The notes under the pieces are model-generated. The model saw only the letters and a program-made list of their open reading frames with translations. It was not told the origin of the DNA and did no database searches. Shown here piece after piece: positions 9,288-18,850 of a DNA stretch of 64,000 nt; position 1 is the stretch's first letter, and the number at the start of each line of letters is the position of its first letter. Origin of the DNA: Salinicola halimionae. Lineage in GTDB: Bacteria > Pseudomonadota > Gammaproteobacteria > Pseudomonadales > Halomonadaceae. The position numbers and the translations under genes are program-made. Where the stretch lies: positions 145,557 to 209,556 of the forward strand of contig NZ_PZJQ01000005.1 in assembly GCF_003206065.1 (NCBI RefSeq). Reading direction: 5' to 3'.

Positions 9288-9824
9288 ATGTTGAAGGATT
9301 CCCCGCAACGTTACGGATCGGTCACGCGAGCGCTGCACTGGCTGATCGCACTGCTGGTCATCGCACAGTTGACCAGCGTGTTCTCCAGCTTCCTGTGGGA
9401 GCACAACGTCTATAGTCAGCTCATCCTGCCCTGGCATACGACGATCGGGGTCAGCGTCCTGGTGGTAATGGCGCTACGCACGCTATGGGCCTTGTCCCAG
9501 TTGCAACAGCGACCCGTACACGAGGGTACCCTGCAACGGCTAGCGGTTTGGGGTCATGTGCTCATGTACGCCCTGCTGATCTTGATGCCGCTGTCGGGCG
9601 CCTTGATGACCTGGGGTTCGGGTTACGGCATCCATGTGTTCGGCAATGCCTGGTTCGAAGGTGCCGATGCGCCGTGGGCCGCGGGCTTCGGCAAGTTCCA
9701 CGGCACCTTCGCCTGGCTGCTGTCGTTCATGATCATGGGTCACATCGTGATGGCGATGTATCACCATTTCGGTCGCCGGGACGACACCCTGCGCCGAATG
9801 CTGGGCCGCGAGACTCCCGACTGA
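9288..9824 (+). CDS. Cytochrome b561 family protein
   Basis: A 178-residue protein with four membrane helices and paired histidines for two b-type haems: His in SVTRALHWLIALL, LPWHTTIGVSV, VWGHVLMYALL and FHGTFAWLLSFMIMGHIVMA. This is the prokaryotic cytochrome b561 (CybB/YodB) pattern; such proteins pass electrons between ubiquinol and oxidants such as superoxide at the inner membrane. ATG 9288 with AGAGG at 9276-9280 is chosen over an upstream GTG at 9267. The stop codon lies inside an intrinsic terminator shared with the convergent gene. The electron partner is unknown. Confidence 0.88.
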   Translation: MLKDSPQRYGSVTRALHWLIALLVIAQLTSVFSSFLWEHNVYSQLILPWHTTIGVSVLVVMALRTLWALSQLQQRPVHEGTLQRLAVWGHVLMYALLILMPLSGALMTWGSGYGIHVFGNAWFEGADAPWAAGFGKFHGTFAWLLSFMIMGHIVMAMYHHFGRRDDTLRRMLGRETPD

Positions 9825-9842
9825 GCGTTCGGCTCAGTTTTT
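9821..9842 (+). terminator. Intrinsic terminator overlapping two convergent stop codons
   Basis: CTGAGC (9821-9826), loop GTTCG, GCTCAG (9832-9837), then TTTTT. The TGA of the cytochrome gene (9822-9824) is in the left arm, and the stop of the convergent channel-like gene (9834-9836, minus strand) is in the right arm. It is a good terminator on the plus strand; the minus strand lacks a long T-run. Confidence 0.8.
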
Positions 9843-10901
9843 CGGGGCTTCTTCGGGGCGGGTGTCGTGACGCGTCCGAGGCTCGCTGAGCTCGCTTTTC
9901 CAGCGCTTCACGGCGACCTGTTCCTTGAGCAATTCCAGCATATCGATCAGTACCTGCTGGGTGACCCGATCGGTCCTGTCGTCGACCTGGAGCCAGGCAT
10001 CGACGCCGCTGCCGACCAGGTCGGTCATCAACGAGTGAAAATGCGGCGAGCGCAGCCCGTCGATGGCCTCGTGAACCACGCGGCTGGCAATGTCGCTGAG
10101 ACTGCGCTCGATGCTTTCGGCCACGGCATCGCCCATGGGCAGTCGGCGTAGACGGCGTAGCTCGTCATTCTCTTCCATCGTTCTGGCCACTAGCGCAGCG
10201 ACGTAACGATGTACCTGCTGGTGATTTTCGGCGTACCCCTTGTTGATCGTTCGCTCCAGGCGTGCCGCAACCTCATCGACCAGGGCAGCCTTGCGCGGCT
10301 GAATCACTTCGCTCGAAATGCGTTGTGTCAAATGCTGGCTGTCCCGGATCTCGGTCTGCATGTCCGTCAGCAGATTGAGCGCTACGCGGTCGGATAGCTC
10401 CTCCATCAGCACACCGTAGTAGGTGCGATAGAAGCGGTAGAGACGCCAGCGGGTGATGTCGATCACACCGAGCCGTTGCAGCCGGACCAGCAGCGAGACT
10501 ACGCGCAGTACGCGCAGCAGCCGGAAGCCGGCCAGGGGAATGCAGCCAAGCACGTCGTACCAGTGCACGAACGGGTAGAAGAACCACCGTGCGTAGCGTT
10601 TCTGTGCGATCGCGATGATCCAGCCCAGCAGCACGTCGAAGATGAAGATGGCGACGAAGCAGAGGTCGATCTCGACGAAATTGGCGCGGATGGTCGTGTC
10701 GTAGGCCTCGTGAAGGCCTGGCGCGACTGCTCCGAACGCGGCATTGAGCGGCGGAATCAGATAGAGGCTATCGAAAAGCAGTAGCGTCAGATTGATCGCC
10801 ACCAGAGCGATGACGACGAAATCCCAGACCAGCAGCAATCGTTCGCCGAGCGGGCTGAGCCGCCGGGTAGCGCGTGGATGGCGAGGGTCGGCTTCAGGCA
10901 T
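9834..10901 (-). CDS. Ion-channel-like membrane protein with voltage-sensor-like helix
   Basis: A 355-residue protein with about four hydrophobic helices in the first 170 residues. The last, FRLLRVLRVVSLLVRLQRL, has arginines at roughly every third position as in an S4 voltage sensor. No potassium-selectivity TVGYG pore motif follows. From about residue 170 the protein is long, charged and helical (ERTINKGYAENHQQVHRYVA onward), probably a cytoplasmic coiled-coil or oligomerisation domain. Related proteins are annotated as ion transporters without experimental substrate. It could be a voltage-sensing domain protein rather than a true channel. It converges with the cytochrome b561 gene. Confidence 0.65.
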   Translation of the reverse strand: MPEADPRHPRATRRLSPLGERLLLVWDFVVIALVAINLTLLLFDSLYLIPPLNAAFGAVAPGLHEAYDTTIRANFVEIDLCFVAIFIFDVLLGWIIAIAQKRYARWFFYPFVHWYDVLGCIPLAGFRLLRVLRVVSLLVRLQRLGVIDITRWRLYRFYRTYYGVLMEELSDRVALNLLTDMQTEIRDSQHLTQRISSEVIQPRKAALVDEVAARLERTINKGYAENHQQVHRYVAALVARTMEENDELRRLRRLPMGDAVAESIERSLSDIASRVVHEAIDGLRSPHFHSLMTDLVGSGVDAWLQVDDRTDRVTQQVLIDMLELLKEQVAVKRWKSELSEPRTRHDTRPEEAPKN

Positions 10902-10961
10902 CGAACGTCCTTGTCCGTGAGGGTAGCTTGATGGGTGACGGTATCGTGCGGCGTGACGGTG

Positions 10962-11480
10962 TCATTGGCCGGCCGGATAGGCCTTGAGGTGTTCGGCCAT
11001 GGCATTGCGTTCCTCCTCGGCTTCCTGCTTGCGCAATTTCTTGCGCAGGGCCGCCTTCTCGAAGCGTAGCTTCTGTAGAGGAGTCTTCAGTTCCAGCGCG
11101 GGTACCGGGACCGGATTGCCGTCGCTATCGACAGCGACCATGGTGAGATAGCAGCTATTGGTGTGGCGTATCACCCGTTGCTGGATCGATTCTGCCAGCA
11201 CCTTGATGCCGACTTCCATCGATGAACGGCCGACGTGATTGATCATCGCCAGAAAGGTTACCAGTTCGCCGACATGGATCGGCTGCTTGAACAGCACCTG
11301 GTCGACGGACAGCGTCACCACGTAGCTACCGGCGTAACGGCTGGCACAGGCGTAGGCGACTTCGTCGAGCTTCTTTAGAATCGCCCCGCCATGCACCTTG
11401 CCACTGAAATTGGCCATGTCGGGGGTCATGAGTACGGTCATCGACAGTTCATGCTGTCGAGGCAGGTCATCAGGCGTCAC
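10962..11480 (-). CDS. Hot-dog acyl-CoA thioesterase (YciA/YkhA type)
   Basis: A 172-residue single hot-dog domain with MANFSGKVHGGAILKKLDEVAY (the HGG loop and catalytic Asp), SVDQVLFKQPIHVGELV and MVAVDSDGNPVPVP, matching cytosolic acyl-CoA hydrolases of the YciA/YkhA group. These hydrolyse medium- to long-chain acyl-CoAs to free acid and CoA. The C terminus carries an extra lysine- and glutamate-rich helix (LRKKLRKQEAEEERN). A GTG at 11480 with GAGG seven bases upstream is favoured; an in-frame ATG at 11549 would add 23 residues not typical of the family. It is a single-gene unit. Confidence 0.85.
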   Translation of the reverse strand: MTPDDLPRQHELSMTVLMTPDMANFSGKVHGGAILKKLDEVAYACASRYAGSYVVTLSVDQVLFKQPIHVGELVTFLAMINHVGRSSMEVGIKVLAESIQQRVIRHTNSCYLTMVAVDSDGNPVPVPALELKTPLQKLRFEKAALRKKLRKQEAEEERNAMAEHLKAYPAGQ

Positions 11481-11618
11481 GGTGTCCTCGGAATCGATGC
11501 AAGACGTTATTGTGCGCCAGATGTACCACGTTTCATCGCGGCTGCCCATCGGCCGGCCCAGTAGTCGACCCCGGTCCGGGCCATCGCGGGCCGCTTCCGG
11601 CAGGATCCCGCGCCGAGC

Positions 11619-12932
11619 TTAGAGCAAGGTCAGCCCCAGACCGATAATCACCCCCGTCACCGCTAGCTGTATCAGGCAGAAGCCCATGATGTCCTTGGCC
11701 TTGAGGCCGGCGATGGCGAGTACCGGCAGCGCCCAGAAAGGTTGTAGCAGATTGGTCCAGGCATCGCCCCAGGCAACGCCCATGGCAACGCGGGAGACAT
11801 CGGCGCCGAGCGCCTCGGCGGCCGGCAGCATGACGGGCGCTTGAACCGCCCACTGGCCGCCGCCGGAGGGGACGAACAGGTTGACCACCCCGGCGCTGAT
11901 GAATGACCAGAACGGCAGCGTATCGGCGCTGGCGATGGCGACGAACATCTCGGAGAGGGATTGCGCCAGACCGGACTGCATCATGATGCCCATGATGCCG
12001 GCATAGAACGGGAACTGGATGACGATGCCGGCGCCGCCCTTGATTGCCTCGTTGAGGCTCGAGAGCAGGCTGCGCGGTGTACGATGCAGCACGATGGCGA
12101 GTGACAGGAACAGGAAGTTGACGCTGTTGAGATTGAGTCCGCCGCCGGCGAAGACGAAATAATGGACCAGATAGAGCAGCCCCGGAATGCCGACCAACAT
12201 CGACAGCAGAGTGCTGTTCTCGAGTCGGTCGGCCGGGCGTTCGATGGCGTTGCGGTCGGCGTTTTCCGGCTCCGCGAGCTGCTCGCGACTGACGAAGACG
12301 CTTTCGTTTTCCGGCGGCAGCATCCAGCGGTTGATCAGCGGCATGACCACGAACAGCGCGGCGACGATGATCAGGTTGTAGCTGGCGAAGATGGTCTGCG
12401 AGGTGGGGATGATACCGATTTGAGCTTCGCTGAAGTGCCCCGGCGTGGCGATGGTTAGCGGGATCGATCCGGCGAGCCCCCCGTGCCAGACCACGAACCC
12501 GGAGTAGGCACTGGCGATTAGCAGACGATAGTCGACCCGAATCTGGCGCGCCAGCGCCTTGGCGAACAGCGCACCGATGACCAGACCGAATCCCCAGTTG
12601 ATCCAGCTGGCGGCGAGCGACACCAGTGTCACCAGAATGATCGCACTGGCAGGCGTTTTGGCGGTCGCGGCGAGCCTGTCCAGCAGTCGCTTGATCGGGG
12701 GCGAGTTGGCGAGCATGAAGCCGGTGACCAGCACCATCAACATCTGCATCGAGAACGACAGCAATCCCCAGAAGCCATCGCCCCAGTATTGCATCACCGC
12801 CAGCGGCGACTGCTGTTCGAACAGCATCGCGGCCAGCGCGGCGATGATCGTCAACAGCAGCACGAAGATATAGGGATCGGGCAGATAGCGCTCGACCAGC
12901 TTGACCGCCGGACGTGACAGACGCTGCAACAT
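11619..12932 (-). CDS. atoE: AtoE-family short-chain fatty acid transporter
   Basis: A 437-residue permease with about ten membrane helices. Diagnostic segments are YLPDPYIFVLLLTIIAALAA, SWINWGFGLVIGALFAK, YSGFVVWHGGLAGSIPLTIATPGH and VPSGGGQWAVQAPVMLPAA, all typical of the AtoE/TIGR00366 family, which takes up short-chain fatty acids such as butyrate or acetoacetate. No ato CoA-transferase or thiolase genes adjoin it. It is oriented with the MATE gene upstream (74-base gap) but there is no obvious functional link. The cargo is inferred from the family. Confidence 0.85.
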   Translation of the reverse strand: MLQRLSRPAVKLVERYLPDPYIFVLLLTIIAALAAMLFEQQSPLAVMQYWGDGFWGLLSFSMQMLMVLVTGFMLANSPPIKRLLDRLAATAKTPASAIILVTLVSLAASWINWGFGLVIGALFAKALARQIRVDYRLLIASAYSGFVVWHGGLAGSIPLTIATPGHFSEAQIGIIPTSQTIFASYNLIIVAALFVVMPLINRWMLPPENESVFVSREQLAEPENADRNAIERPADRLENSTLLSMLVGIPGLLYLVHYFVFAGGGLNLNSVNFLFLSLAIVLHRTPRSLLSSLNEAIKGGAGIVIQFPFYAGIMGIMMQSGLAQSLSEMFVAIASADTLPFWSFISAGVVNLFVPSGGGQWAVQAPVMLPAAEALGADVSRVAMGVAWGDAWTNLLQPFWALPVLAIAGLKAKDIMGFCLIQLAVTGVIIGLGLTLL

Positions 12933-13006
12933 GACGTGGGCACTCGTTGGCGAAATGGTAGCGCGAGACTACCCGATCCTTGCGGAAACCATCAGTCAAC
13001 CTTGGT

Positions 13007-14392
13007 CTAGCGTTTTGATTCCTGAACGATTTCGGCGTCATAGCACCAGCGAGTGCGGCGATATCGAAAATAGCAGACACCCAGCGAGGCCGAGCGCACC
13101 AGGGTGAAGAATAGAAACGAAAACCACAGACCATGGTTACCGTAACCCTGGGTCAGCCACCATACTGGCAGGTAGCAGGCGATCGCCAGCCAGATGGTAT
13201 CGCGCATGGCACGGCTTTCGGTGGCGCCGATGAAAACGCCGTCGAGCAGATAGCTCCACACCGCCAGGGCTGGCATGACGATCATCCACGGCAGATAGTC
13301 GGCGGCGGTGGCGCGAACTTCCGGCAGGTCGGTCAGCAGCGATATCAGGCCATCGCCCGCCACGGCGAACAGCAGCATCGAAGCCCCCGCGACCAGCAGC
13401 GACAACTTGCCGGCGGCGCGCACGGCATCGCTGAAGTCATTCCAGTCGCGCCGACCTACAGAGCGGCCGGTGAGGGCTTCGGCGGCGTTGGCGAAGCCGT
13501 CCAGCGCGAACGAGGTGAGCATGATGAACTGCAGCAGCACGGCGTTGGCCGCTAGCACGGTGTCGCCGAAATTGGCGCCCTGGGCGATGAAGAACGCCTG
13601 TGCGAACAATAGCCCCAGCGTGCGCACGAACAGATGCTGATTGACACGTATCAGCGCCGAGTAGCGCTCCCATGCCCACAGCGCCGGGCGTGAAAGAAAA
13701 CCGCCGAGATCACGGCAGTGAACGGCAACTCGCCACAGGCCAAAGGCCAGTGCACTGTAGTCGGCAATGAGCGATGCCCAGGCCACGCCATCGCTGGCCA
13801 ACCCGAAGCCGACCACGAACAGCAGATCGAGCACGATATTGACGCCGTTGGTGAGCAGCAGGATCGCCAAGGTGATTCGGGTTTTCTGCTGGCCGATGAA
13901 CCAGCCCAGGATGGCATAGTTGGCGAGGACCGCTGGCGCCGAGAAGATCCGAATGTGCGCATAACTGGCGGCGAGCGACATCGCCGCTTCGCTGCCGTCC
14001 AGCAGCCACAGGCCGAGATCGATCAAGGGTTTCGACAGCACGATCAGCGCCAGCCCGATGACCGCCGCCATCACCAGCGACTGAGCCAGCAGCAGCCGGA
14101 CGGCGCTGTCGTCTTCCCGACCCATCGCCTGGGACGTCAGGCCGGTAGTGCCCATGCGAAGAAAGCCGAAGCCCCAGTAGAGAAAGCTGAAAAGTGTCGC
14201 GCCGAGCGTCACCGCCGCCAGATAGCGCGAGTCCGGCAGATGGCCGACGACCGCCGTATCCACCAGACCGAGCAACGGCACGGTGATATTGGAAAGGATG
14301 ATCGGCCAGGCCAGCTTCCAGATATGGCCGGTGGTGTAGCGGCTGGTGTGATCGCTGCCTGATTCAGGCGGAAAAGTCTTGGTGCGGCCCAC
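13007..14392 (-). CDS. dinF: MATE family efflux transporter, DinF-like
   Basis: A 461-residue protein with twelve predicted membrane helices in two homologous halves. IWKLAWPIILSNITVPLLGLVDTAVVGHLP and GFGFLRMGTTGLTSQAMGREDD are typical of the DinF branch of MATE exporters, which expel organic cations or bile-salt-like compounds using a sodium or proton gradient. The start is a GTG at 14392 with GGAGG eleven bases upstream; no nearer ATG fits the conserved N terminus. There is no LexA operator visible in front and no lexA gene beside it, unlike E. coli dinF. Confidence 0.85.
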   Translation of the reverse strand: MGRTKTFPPESGSDHTSRYTTGHIWKLAWPIILSNITVPLLGLVDTAVVGHLPDSRYLAAVTLGATLFSFLYWGFGFLRMGTTGLTSQAMGREDDSAVRLLLAQSLVMAAVIGLALIVLSKPLIDLGLWLLDGSEAAMSLAASYAHIRIFSAPAVLANYAILGWFIGQQKTRITLAILLLTNGVNIVLDLLFVVGFGLASDGVAWASLIADYSALAFGLWRVAVHCRDLGGFLSRPALWAWERYSALIRVNQHLFVRTLGLLFAQAFFIAQGANFGDTVLAANAVLLQFIMLTSFALDGFANAAEALTGRSVGRRDWNDFSDAVRAAGKLSLLVAGASMLLFAVAGDGLISLLTDLPEVRATAADYLPWMIVMPALAVWSYLLDGVFIGATESRAMRDTIWLAIACYLPVWWLTQGYGNHGLWFSFLFFTLVRSASLGVCYFRYRRTRWCYDAEIVQESKR

Positions 14393-14464
14393 GGGGTTTC
14401 TTGCCTCCGTTCATCGTGTTCGGGCCTAGGCCTTCGGGGATGGGAAATATCGTCCAGCAGGGCG

Positions 14465-14497
14465 GCACAAACAGAAGCGCCGCCGAGAGCGGCGGCG
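14465..14497 (-). terminator. Intrinsic terminator of the coaD-ferredoxin unit
   Basis: CGCCGCCG (14478-14485) pairs with CGGCGGCG (14490-14497) around a four-base loop, 31 bases after the ferredoxin stop on the minus strand. On that strand it is followed by the T-rich CTTCTGTTTG. Confidence 0.65.
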
Positions 14498-14527
14498 ATT
14501 CGGTGTCACGACATGCGGGAGCGAATG

Positions 14528-15287
<760 letters not shown>

Positions 15288-15357
15288 TCAAGGGACTCCG
15301 CTCAATGGACTCCGCGCTGGTCGAAGGCGTTGCTGATACGCAATTTCGCGTCCGGTT

Positions 15358-17262
15358 TCAGTCCAGTGTACCGAAAGGATTGTCGACCTTCAGTGACACG
15401 GGGTTGGCATAACCGGGGATACGGATCGAATCGCGACCGACTTCCAGCTCAGGACCCTCCAGCACGCCTTCGCCGAAGCGATAGATGACCTCGAACTGTC
15501 CGGCGTTGGCGGCAGTTTCGTAGCGTGCGGCGGCAGCGAGCGTCTGTTCGCGGCGATGGCGCCAGTCATCCAGCGCGCGCTGGCCGTGGCGCCTAGCCAG
15601 CAGGCGCTCGGTCATCTTTGGCGAAAGCAGCAGGCCGGTGGCATTGTTGCCACCGAACCCCTTGGCATTGATGAAGCTGCAGTCGGTTTCGAGTTCGAGG
15701 GGTTCCCGGAAGAAACGCAGCCGCTCTGCATAGACGTCATCGGCGACCGCATCGAGCGTCGGAATGCCCGGCACCCAGCCATGGGCAAACGTACCCAGCG
15801 CGCTGGCGATCTGATCGCCGGCGGCACTGCCCTGGGAGTGACCGATGAACGCCTTGATGGCGGCGATCGGCCAGTTCTCGATGCCGTTGGCCCTGGCCAC
15901 CTGATCGAAGATATGCGATTCGGTGGTGCGGTTTTTCGGCGTACTGGTGCCATGCGCATGGATATAGCTGCGCTGGCGTACGCTCTGTTCGCCGAGGATC
16001 GACGTGGCCAGAGCGACCGACTTGCCCAGCGTAAGGTAGTTGCCGATACCGGGTGCGGAGATCGAACGCTTCCAGCCGTCGGCGTTGACGTTGACCTCCG
16101 GCACGGCGCCAAGGATCTGCGCACCGGTCTCGAGCACCAGTGAGTCGTCCATCAGCAGCACGAACTGCGACGCTTCGGCGATGGTGAACCCGCAGTTGCG
16201 CGCGAACGGCCGACAGGCCCGCTGATAATCCTCGTCGGTCAGCAGCTCGAGGGCATCCAGCGCCATCAGGCTCTGATCGTCGGCCAGCGCGCTCATGGCG
16301 CGGAAACCCTCGATGATCTCCGGCGTCACCGGCGCGTCGCTGGTGCCGACCATGACGATGCGTCGGCGCCCCTGGCGGATATCGTCGATGCCCAGACGCA
16401 GATTGTAGAGGAACGTGGCGCAGGCGCCCTGGATCGCGCCGGTGGCGCCCACGCTGCCCAGCACGTAGGCATTGAGGAAATCGGCCGGCATCTGGCCGTA
16501 ACCCAACGGCATCTGCTTGGAGGTGGTGCGACTTCCGGTGACGAAGCTCTTGAGCATGCCGCCCCAACCAGCATCATCGAGCTGGCCGATGGAGTTGCCG
16601 GCGTAGACCGCGATGGCGTCCGGGTCCACCCGATCGCGCAGCGATTCCCAGTCGAGCCCGCTCTGGCCGAGACAATCGCTGACTCCGAAAATCGCCATCG
16701 ATAGACCGCGCGGATGATGGACGCTGCGATAGAAAGTGTCCGGCGCGAAACCCGCAGGCAGGCACCCCGCGGCGCGAACCAGTGCCTGGCGTCTTTCGGG
16801 CAGCAACGCATCCAGTGTGCCGGCGGGGACGCTGACCTCGACCGTCTGCTTGTCGAGTTCGCGGATCTCCCAGCCCTCGGGCAGCGGCTGTGGTAGCTGT
16901 CGCCGTGAGGTCGTGAAGCGCATCGGCTCCTTGAGCGTCAGTCGCATTTCACGGTTGCCGGGTATTCCTCCTTCCCGAAAAGCGTCGTCCTCGATACGCC
17001 GAATCAGCGTGTGCTTGAGGATGGACTCGCGATAGCGGGCGATAACCGCCTGTTCGCTAAGCGTTTCGCCATCGGCATCGAGCCACTGACCGTTCCCTTG
17101 CGGGGTGATCAACTGCATCAAGCTGGCTAGGGCGACAAGCGTTTGCGTTTGCTCGGTTTCTGACAGAACGTCGAGAATCGTGCGGCGGTAGGCTTGGTGC
17201 CCCGAGGTTCTACCCGCGGCGTTGACGCCGCCCATACCGACGATTACCGGTAAATGTGACAA
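15358..17262 (-). CDS. fabY: Beta-ketoacyl-ACP synthase FabY
   Basis: A 634-residue enzyme, the same length as Pseudomonas aeruginosa FabY (PA5174), which starts fatty-acid synthesis by condensing acetyl-CoA with malonyl-ACP in place of FabH. The catalytic triad is visible: Cys281 in IQGACATFLYN, His437 in YIHAHGTSTPKN and His475 in FIGHSQGSAAGD, plus the C-terminal AKGFGGNNATG loop. The start is TTG 17262 with GAGGG upstream; the next residues SHLPVIVGMGGVNAAGR match the conserved N terminus, which supports this rare start. It is transcribed alone. Presence of FabY fits Halomonadaceae and pseudomonads. Confidence 0.93.
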   Translation of the reverse strand: MSHLPVIVGMGGVNAAGRTSGHQAYRRTILDVLSETEQTQTLVALASLMQLITPQGNGQWLDADGETLSEQAVIARYRESILKHTLIRRIEDDAFREGGIPGNREMRLTLKEPMRFTTSRRQLPQPLPEGWEIRELDKQTVEVSVPAGTLDALLPERRQALVRAAGCLPAGFAPDTFYRSVHHPRGLSMAIFGVSDCLGQSGLDWESLRDRVDPDAIAVYAGNSIGQLDDAGWGGMLKSFVTGSRTTSKQMPLGYGQMPADFLNAYVLGSVGATGAIQGACATFLYNLRLGIDDIRQGRRRIVMVGTSDAPVTPEIIEGFRAMSALADDQSLMALDALELLTDEDYQRACRPFARNCGFTIAEASQFVLLMDDSLVLETGAQILGAVPEVNVNADGWKRSISAPGIGNYLTLGKSVALATSILGEQSVRQRSYIHAHGTSTPKNRTTESHIFDQVARANGIENWPIAAIKAFIGHSQGSAAGDQIASALGTFAHGWVPGIPTLDAVADDVYAERLRFFREPLELETDCSFINAKGFGGNNATGLLLSPKMTERLLARRHGQRALDDWRHRREQTLAAAARYETAANAGQFEVIYRFGEGVLEGPELEVGRDSIRIPGYANPVSLKVDNPFGTLD

Positions 17263-17697
17263 GCCACGTCCCTCGTGAACATTGGGGGCAATCGGTAAAG
17301 CATGGCATGGGGATGACGCGACTGCGATGAAAAGGCGTCTCCCGCCGAAGGCGCGCCGTCGCCGACTCCCGGTCGGTGGACGACACCCTGAACTGGCAAA
17401 GGAGAACCCTCAAAAGAGAACCTGAGCCGGCGCAAGGCAGTGGTCGCGCATGCCATCGAAGGCCGTATTGCCAGAATTGGCTGAATGTGGGCTGGGATGA
17501 TACACCTGCGCGCGCGCGCCGTCATGCCGCGCAGCGTAAGCGATCGTGCGATCTTTGCCGCGAGCGACGGCGCGGGATGAATGCCAGTGTCGGGGCGACG
17601 CGAATGCTGATGTCGAGGCTGATAGAATTCGCGATCTGTCGTTCGTCCGTAACGGTGCTCGTCATTCAACGGTCTCCATCATTCAACGGTATTCGCC
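17263..17697. other. Intergenic gap between fabY and the TrmB-like gene
   Basis: These 435 bases separate two divergent genes and must carry both promoters. I see no coding sequence I can support. A direct repeat TCATTCAACGGT occurs at 17662-17673 and 17679-17690 (period 17), directly before the plus-strand ATG, and an alternating CG run lies near 17510-17520. No clear promoter hexamers were found. Confidence 0.6.
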
Positions 17698-18396
17698 ATG
17701 CAAGCATCTTCCCGCACCATCACGTCCAGCCAGTCGGGGCCGCACCAGGACCTGGTTCGCCGCGTCGAGCGGGCTCGCGATGGCGACTGGCAACGTCCGC
17801 CGGCGGCGCACACGCGCGGCGCTTTCGAAGCGGCAGCGGAGTGGCTCGAGTATCAGAGTCGGCCGTTGATCCTCGATGCCGGCTGCGGCGTGGGCCTCTC
17901 CACGCGGCGGTTGGCGGAGCACCATCCCGATCATGCCGTGATTGGGGTGGATCGCAGCGAACAGCGGCTGGCACGAGACCATGGCACCCTGCCGGACAAC
18001 GCGCTGCTGGTGCGTGCCGATCTGGTCGATTTCTGGCGGTTGGCACTCGCCGCCGAATGGTGCCCGGCTTGGCACTATCTGCTTTACCCCAACCCGTATC
18101 CCAAAAGCACGCAGCTCAAGAAGCGCTGGCAGGGGCACCCGGTCTTTCCGGCGATAGTAGCGCTGGGTGGTCGGCTCGAACTGCGTTCCAATTGGGAGAT
18201 ATACGTTCGGGAGTTCGCGCTCGCGGTGAAAACGCTCTGCGGCCGCGAAGGCGAGGTTTCGCCTTTCGTGCCGGAGACGACATCCGCGACACCGTTCGAG
18301 CAGACGTTTCTGACGCCGTTCGAACAAAAATATTTCGAGAGCGGCCAGACGCTGTGGCGTTACCGCGTCGATCTGACGGCAACCGCCATCACTTGA
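17698..18396 (+). CDS. TrmB-like tRNA (guanine-N7)-methyltransferase family protein
   Basis: A 232-residue SAM-dependent methyltransferase. LILDAGCGVGLSTRRLAE is the SAM-binding motif I, VIGVDRSEQRL motif II; LYPNPYPKSTQLKKRWQGHPVFP and LRSNWEIYVREF correspond to the TrmB signatures (usually PDPWPKKRHHKRR and TDWExYA), but are altered. TrmB makes m7G46 in tRNA. The change of PDPW to PNPY and the shortened basic motif suggest either a divergent TrmB or a paralogue, so I do not give the symbol. No ribosome site is obvious before ATG 17698. The SMR gene follows after 16 bases. Confidence 0.75.
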   Translation: MQASSRTITSSQSGPHQDLVRRVERARDGDWQRPPAAHTRGAFEAAAEWLEYQSRPLILDAGCGVGLSTRRLAEHHPDHAVIGVDRSEQRLARDHGTLPDNALLVRADLVDFWRLALAAEWCPAWHYLLYPNPYPKSTQLKKRWQGHPVFPAIVALGGRLELRSNWEIYVREFALAVKTLCGREGEVSPFVPETTSATPFEQTFLTPFEQKYFESGQTLWRYRVDLTATAIT

Positions 18397-18412
18397 TCAG
18401 GAAGCCCGTATC

Positions 18413-18742
18413 ATGAGCTATCTGTTGCTCGCCCTGGCGATCATCGCCGAAGTCGTGGCGACCAGCTCGCTGAAGGCATCCGCCGGCTTTACGCGGCTGC
18501 TGCCCAGCGTGATCGTGGTGCTGGGCTACGGTTTTTCGTTCTACGCGCTGTCGCTGGTTCTCAAGTCGTTGCCGATTGGGATCACCTATGCGATCTGGGC
18601 GGGGCTCGGTATCGTGCTGGTGACGTTGATCGGCATCGTGTTCTATGGCGAGAAGCCGGACCTGCCCGCCTATCTGGGCATGGGGCTCATTGTCGCGGGA
18701 GTCGCCGTGATTCAGGTTTTCTCGAGGTTATCGTCACATTAG
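18413..18742 (+). CDS. SMR-family small multidrug efflux protein
   Basis: A 109-residue protein with four membrane helices. Glu13 (in LLALAIIAEVVATS) is the equivalent of the proton/substrate-binding Glu14 of EmrE; GITYAIWAGLGIVLVTLIG is the typical helix-3 signature. Such proteins work as antiparallel dimers exporting quaternary ammonium compounds, or betaine and choline in some halophiles. It lies 16 bases after the TrmB-like gene with CAGGAAG before the ATG, so the two are probably co-transcribed. The exact substrate is not known. Confidence 0.92.
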   Translation: MSYLLLALAIIAEVVATSSLKASAGFTRLLPSVIVVLGYGFSFYALSLVLKSLPIGITYAIWAGLGIVLVTLIGIVFYGEKPDLPAYLGMGLIVAGVAVIQVFSRLSSH

Positions 18743-18850
18743 CGTTTTTGTTCGTATTAACGTCATACCAGGCATCGCATCCGAAGGGCGTTAATTGGTA
18801 CGCTCTGGATCAGTTTGGCCCTCATTTTTCTTTGGAGCGAGCATCCCATT

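Noticed and set aside
11533..13134. 533-codon minus-strand frame overlapping the AtoE-like gene
   Set aside because: Arg/His-rich shadow in another frame of a gene with clear membrane helices.
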